Shown here one piece after another: positions 5,866 to 8,141 of a stretch of DNA of 8,141 nt. The notes under the pieces were generated by a model. It saw nothing but the letters and a program-made list of their open reading frames with translations, was not told where the DNA came from and did not search any database. The stretch covers positions 1-8,141 of the forward strand of contig WFTX01000229.1 of NCBI GenBank assembly GCA_015485235.1. The letters are read 5' to 3'. The stretch comes from Nitrospirota bacterium. Lineage in GTDB: Bacteria > Nitrospirota > Thermodesulfovibrionia > Thermodesulfovibrionales > JdFR-85. Position numbers and translations under genes: made by a program. Each line of letters opens with the position of its first letter. The first letter of the stretch is position 1.

Positions 5866-6855
5866 ATGGACAAACTAAGGCCCTTTCTGGTTTCCCTGCT
5901 CATACTGGGAGGAGTTTTTCTCCTTTACCCCCTGAGCATATTCGTTCCCATAAGACATTCCGGGGCGGTAAACCTTGTGGTGAACAAGGGAGAGAGCTTT
6001 GGAGAGACTACAGGCAAGCTGGGTGATCTGGGGCTGATAAGAAGCAGGCTTGTGATAAGGATCCTCGGAAGGCTTGCCGGTATAGAGGAAGAGATAAAGT
6101 CTGGTGAATACAGGTTCAGGGGGGATGTGAGCCCTTTCCGGGTCTTGAGGGACCTTGTAGAAGGAAGGGTGGTCCTTTATGAGGTGACAATCCCGGAGGG
6201 GTACAACCTCTGGGGGATTGCCCGGAGGCTGGAGTCTGCAGGTATAATAAAGGAGGAAGAGTTCCTTGAAGCCGCCTTTGACAGGGCACTGCTGGATGAA
6301 CTCGGTATAGATGCCCCTTCTGCTGAGGGGTACCTCTTTCCCGATACATACCGGTTCCCTAAGCATGCCTCTGCAAGAGACCTGATCAGGGAGATGGTTA
6401 AAAATCTCAGAATGCACTATGATGATAAAATGAGGAGGAGGGCGGAAGAGTTGGGAATGAGTGAGAGGGATGTCCTCACTCTGGCCTCTATCATTGAGAA
6501 GGAGACTGGCAACAGGGAGGAAAGGCCCCTTATATCTGCCGTCTTTCATAACAGGCTCAGTAGGGGAATGCCCCTTCAGGCAGACCCCACAAGTGTCTAC
6601 GGGGTGAAGGACCAGGCCGAGGGTATTACCAGGGACGATCTCCAGCGGGAATCACCTTACAATACTTACAGGATCAGGGGGCTTCCTCCCGGGCCGATAG
6701 CATCACCCGGGCTTGATTCTATAAGAGCCGCCCTCTATCCGGCAGATGTGGAGTATCTCTACTTCGTATCCAAACATAACGGGAGGCACCACTTCTCCAA
6801 AACCAGGGAGGAGCACCTGAGGGCCGTAAGGCTTTACAGAAGGCAGGGGAGGTAA
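5866..6855 (+). CDS. mltG: Endolytic murein transglycosylase MltG (YceG-like)
   Basis: This 329-residue protein is anchored in the inner membrane by one N-terminal helix (about 7-28). It cleaves nascent glycan strands in the periplasm and so sets glycan length. Residues about 34-105 form the LysM-like part (VNLVVNKGESFGE, then KSGEYRF), and the catalytic domain follows. The catalytic glutamate is E211 in LASIIEKETG. Other family blocks are present: EGYLFPDTYRF, SAVFHNRL, LQADPTSVYG, SPYNTYRIRGLPPGPIASPG and YLYFVSKHNGRHHFSKT. Length and motifs are those of an intact enzyme. No ribosome site precedes the ATG. No hairpin with a T run is visible after the stop; the repeat-rich intergenic region begins at once. 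Confidence 0.97.
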   Translation: MDKLRPFLVSLLILGGVFLLYPLSIFVPIRHSGAVNLVVNKGESFGETTGKLGDLGLIRSRLVIRILGRLAGIEEEIKSGEYRFRGDVSPFRVLRDLVEGRVVLYEVTIPEGYNLWGIARRLESAGIIKEEEFLEAAFDRALLDELGIDAPSAEGYLFPDTYRFPKHASARDLIREMVKNLRMHYDDKMRRRAEELGMSERDVLTLASIIEKETGNREERPLISAVFHNRLSRGMPLQADPTSVYGVKDQAEGITRDDLQRESPYNTYRIRGLPPGPIASPGLDSIRAALYPADVEYLYFVSKHNGRHHFSKTREEHLRAVRLYRRQGR

Positions 6856-6860
6856 GAAGA

Positions 6861-6895
6861 TAGCATGTAGCGTATAGCGGGCAGCGTGCAGGGAA
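6861..6895. repeat. Degenerate 7-bp tandem repeat
   Basis: Five consecutive heptamers, TAGCATG, TAGCGTA, TAGCGGG, CAGCGTG and CAGGGAA, follow the mltG stop codon by 5 bases. The consensus is roughly YAGCGTR, with the last copy decayed. The unit has no coding sense in any frame that I can support. Confidence 0.7.
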
Positions 6896-6897
6896 AA

Positions 6898-6952
6898 GGC
6901 CAGGACCAGGGCTAAGGTTGAGGCTGAGGTTAAGGTCAAGGCTGAGGGAAGA
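6898..6952. repeat. Degenerate 6-bp tandem repeat (GYTRAG)
   Basis: The core is six units in register from 6911: GCTAAG, GTTGAG, GCTGAG, GTTAAG, GTCAAG and GCTGAG, ending at 6946, with a decayed GGAAGA after it. Two related units, GGCCAG and GACCAG (6898-6909), precede them with a one-base phase shift. Variation is almost entirely transitional. Confidence 0.75.
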
Positions 6953-6980
6953 TTCTTCGGCCTCACGGCCTCAGAATGAC
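6950..6980 (-). repeat. Palindromic interspersed repeat, copy 1 (minus orientation)
   Basis: On the minus strand it begins GTCATTCTGAG and ends GAAGAATCT, with a GGCC-GTGA-GGCC core hairpin. It matches the pattern GTCAYYCTKAG...GAAGRRTCT also seen at 7009-7035. I recall similar GTCATTCTGAG...GAAGAATCT repeats scattered between genes in many bacterial genomes. Confidence 0.65.
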
Positions 6981-7011
6981 GGTGCAGGGCAGTCTGTCTT
7001 CCCCTGCCGTC
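6978..7011. repeat. Inverted repeat between the two palindromic repeat copies
   Basis: GACGG (6978-6982) and CAGGG (6985-6989) pair with CCCTG (7002-7006) and CCGTC (7007-7011): ten base pairs with a 2-nt bulge and a 12-nt loop. Without a following T run it is not a standard terminator. Confidence 0.6.
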
Positions 7012-7035
7012 ACCCTTAGCTGCAGCGAAGGGTCT
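7009..7035 (+). repeat. Palindromic interspersed repeat, copy 2 (plus orientation)
   Basis: It begins GTCACCCTTAG and ends GAAGGGTCT; ACCCTT (7012-7017) pairs with AAGGGT (7028-7033) around a loop containing GCTGCAGC. It lies head to head with copy 1, so 6950-7035 is a larger imperfect palindrome of 86 bp. Confidence 0.65.
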
Positions 7036-7110
7036 CAGGAGCGTGGAGCAGGTAGGTAAGTAGATCCGGCTGTTTCTATGTTAGTCTGTGTTCTATTATA
7101 AAGGCTATGA
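7036..7110. other. Intergenic stretch with no assigned feature
   Basis: About 75 bp between the palindromic repeats and the MITE duplication. TATAAA at 7097-7102 could be a -10 element of the original ispG promoter, but no convincing -35 accompanies it. I see nothing else here. Confidence 0.4.
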
Positions 7111-7118
7111 TCTGATCC
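7111..7118. repeat. Candidate target-site duplication, left copy
   Basis: TCTGATCC, identical to 7359-7366. Two extra bases (CG) separate it from the left terminal repeat, so the true duplication may be 8 bp, or 10 bp with two changes. Confidence 0.65.
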
Positions 7119-7120
7119 CG

Positions 7121-7358
7121 GTAGTGTCCGGAAAAGATTTATGGTTATTAACAGGCAATATATGAAGGGCTTTCACTTTATAAATGGAAATTTTGACCCG
7201 ACAATGGCTCGCTCCGTTCATTTTTTTGAACTCGCTGATGCTCAAACAGCAAAAAAATGCCCTCCGGAGCACTCTGCTCGCCAAGTCGGGTGCCCCGAAA
7301 TTTCCATGAAATTCGTTCAAGCCCTTCACATATGGTTTTGTTTTTTACCGGACACTAC
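7121..7358. mobile_element. 238-bp MITE-like foldback element, no transposase
   Basis: The ends are 11-bp perfect terminal inverted repeats, GTAGTGTCCGG (7121-7131) and CCGGACACTAC (7348-7358). Further inward the arms stay complementary: TGAAGGGCTT (7163-7172) with 7319-7328, ATGGAAATTT (7184-7193) with 7298-7307 and ACCCGAC (7196-7202) with 7285-7291. The element is therefore almost a full-length hairpin. It is flanked by TCTGATCC on both sides. Open frames inside are too short and featureless to be a transposase, so it would need an autonomous partner elsewhere. I cannot assign the insertion-sequence family. It is more AT-rich than its neighbours and ends 36 bp before the ispG start. Confidence 0.85.
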
Positions 7359-7366
7359 TCTGATCC
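7359..7366. repeat. Candidate target-site duplication, right copy
   Basis: TCTGATCC directly abuts the right terminal repeat of the MITE-like element and matches the left copy at 7111-7118. Confidence 0.65.
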
Positions 7367-7394
7367 TTCTAAGATGCCCTGGCAAGGAGATTAC

Positions 7395-8141
7395 ATGATG
7401 AAGGAGAGACGGAAGACGAGAAGGATCTGGCTTGGGGGTCTCCCCATAGGCGGGGGTGCACCCGTTACAGTCCAGTCCATGACCAAGACCGATACGAGGG
7501 ACGTAGATAAGACGGTCCGCCAGATAAGGAGGCTTCAGAGGGAGGGCTGCGAGGTGATAAGGGTGGCTGTTCCTGACGAGGAGGCAGTCCTGGCCACGGG
7601 CCAGATAAAAAAGAGAATAAACATACCTCTTGTGGCGGATATCCACTTTGACTGGCGGCTGGCCCTCAGGGTCATGGATGAGGGTGTGGACGGTCTCAGG
7701 CTCAACCCCGGCAATATCGGGGCACGGTGGAAGATCAGGGAGGTGGTGGATGCCGCCTCTGCGAGAGGAGTGCCTATCAGGATAGGGGTGAATGCCGGGT
7801 CCCTTGAAAAGGATCTCCTGAAGAAGTACGGTCATCCCACTCCGGAAGCCCTTGTGGAAAGCGGGGCCAGGCATATAGAGATACTTGAATCACTGGGGTA
7901 CGAAAACATAAAGGTCTCTCTGAAGGGTTCCGATGTGCTGACCACGGTTGAGGCTTACAGGCTCTTTTCGGAGAGGTTTGACTATCCCCTTCATATAGGG
8001 ATCACAGAGGCGGGCCCTCCTCCCTCAGGAACGGTCAAGAGTGCCGTCGGTCTGGGGATACTCCTTTCAGAGGGGATCGGTGATACGATCAGGGTCTCCC
8101 TCACCGCTTTACCGGAGGAAGAGGTCCGGGTTGCCTATGAG
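7395..8141 (+). CDS. ispG: 4-hydroxy-3-methylbut-2-en-1-yl diphosphate synthase IspG (GcpE), partial, 3' end outside window
   Basis: This enzyme of the MEP isoprenoid pathway reductively converts MEcPP to HMBPP with a [4Fe-4S] cluster. I translated 249 codons by hand from ATG 7395. Family blocks occur in order: VTVQSMTKTDTRDV, IRVAVPDEEA, PLVADIHFDWRLAL, DGLRLNPGNIG, PIRIGVNAGSLEKDLLKKYG, HIGITEAG followed by PPPSG, and GLGILLSEGIGDTIRVSL. These cover the TIM-barrel domain; the cluster-binding cysteines of the C-terminal domain lie beyond the window, so roughly 100 residues are missing. AAGGAG (7384-7389) sits 5 nt before ATG 7395 and 8 nt before the adjacent ATG 7398; either could be used. 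The MITE lies immediately upstream, so its promoter is unclear. Confidence 0.98.
   Translation, partial: MMKERRKTRRIWLGGLPIGGGAPVTVQSMTKTDTRDVDKTVRQIRRLQREGCEVIRVAVPDEEAVLATGQIKKRINIPLVADIHFDWRLALRVMDEGVDGLRLNPGNIGARWKIREVVDAASARGVPIRIGVNAGSLEKDLLKKYGHPTPEALVESGARHIEILESLGYENIKVSLKGSDVLTTVEAYRLFSERFDYPLHIGITEAGPPPSGTVKSAVGLGILLSEGIGDTIRVSLTALPEEEVRVAYE

Noticed and set aside
5875..6549. 224-residue open frame antisense to mltG
   Set aside because: A shadow of the well-supported MltG reading frame, with no ribosome site or domain.
6861..6952. Possible CRISPR array
   Set aside because: The units are 6-7 bp and contiguous, with no spacers of regular length.
7105..7329. 74-residue minus-strand frame within the MITE, considered as a transposase remnant
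   Set aside because: Too short, without DDE-like or other transposase motifs, and it mirrors the inverted-repeat arms.
7141..7398. 85-residue plus-strand frame within the MITE, ending on the ispG start codon
   Set aside because: It spans a foldback structure, has no ribosome site and resembles no protein; the overlap with the ispG start is coincidental.
7326..7874. 182-residue minus-strand open frame across the MITE end and ispG
   Set aside because: ispG on the plus strand has continuous family motifs over the same bases; the antisense frame has none.

Overview
This window looks like ordinary bacterial chromosome of moderate GC content. The gene set and protein style (REC/HD-GYP regulators, a zinc-ribbon/receiver fusion, a short GroES, a CIRCE-controlled groESL operon) fit Nitrospirota or a related lineage such as the former Deltaproteobacteria. 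That placement is an impression from the proteins, not a computed result.

Layout. On the minus strand, reading leftward from about 1976, there are three genes: a small membrane-anchored protein with a PH/GRAM-like domain (1467-1976), a REC plus HD-GYP response regulator (361-1377), and, one base after its stop, the start of a protein with an N-terminal NAD(P)-binding Rossmann domain that is probably a sensor kinase (1-359, cut by the window edge). A 74-bp divergent promoter region separates these from plus-strand genes: a rhomboid protease (2051-2734) and a zinc-ribbon/degenerate-receiver protein (2787-3662). Next comes the heat-shock operon groES-groEL (3853-5775), with a sigma70-type promoter, a perfect CIRCE operator and a strong terminator. 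mltG (5866-6855) follows. A 539-bp non-coding stretch (6856-7394) holds short tandem repeats, a palindromic repeat pair and a 238-bp MITE-like element. The window ends inside ispG (7395 to beyond 8141).

How the genes work together. The regulator and the probable sensor kinase look translationally coupled, suggesting c-di-GMP turnover linked to a cofactor- or redox-sensing input. GroES/GroEL form the chaperonin and are predicted to be repressed by HrcA. MltG and IspG both belong to envelope biogenesis in the broad sense (glycan strand termination; isoprenoid precursors for undecaprenyl carrier lipid), but the repeat region between them argues against one transcript.

I found no phage, CRISPR, toxin-antitoxin or defence system. 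The observations most worth a second look are: four genes with a -10 element almost touching the start codon and no Shine-Dalgarno; the repeat cluster and MITE next to ispG; a GroES missing the segment that forms the dome roof; and a receiver domain lacking conserved switch residues.
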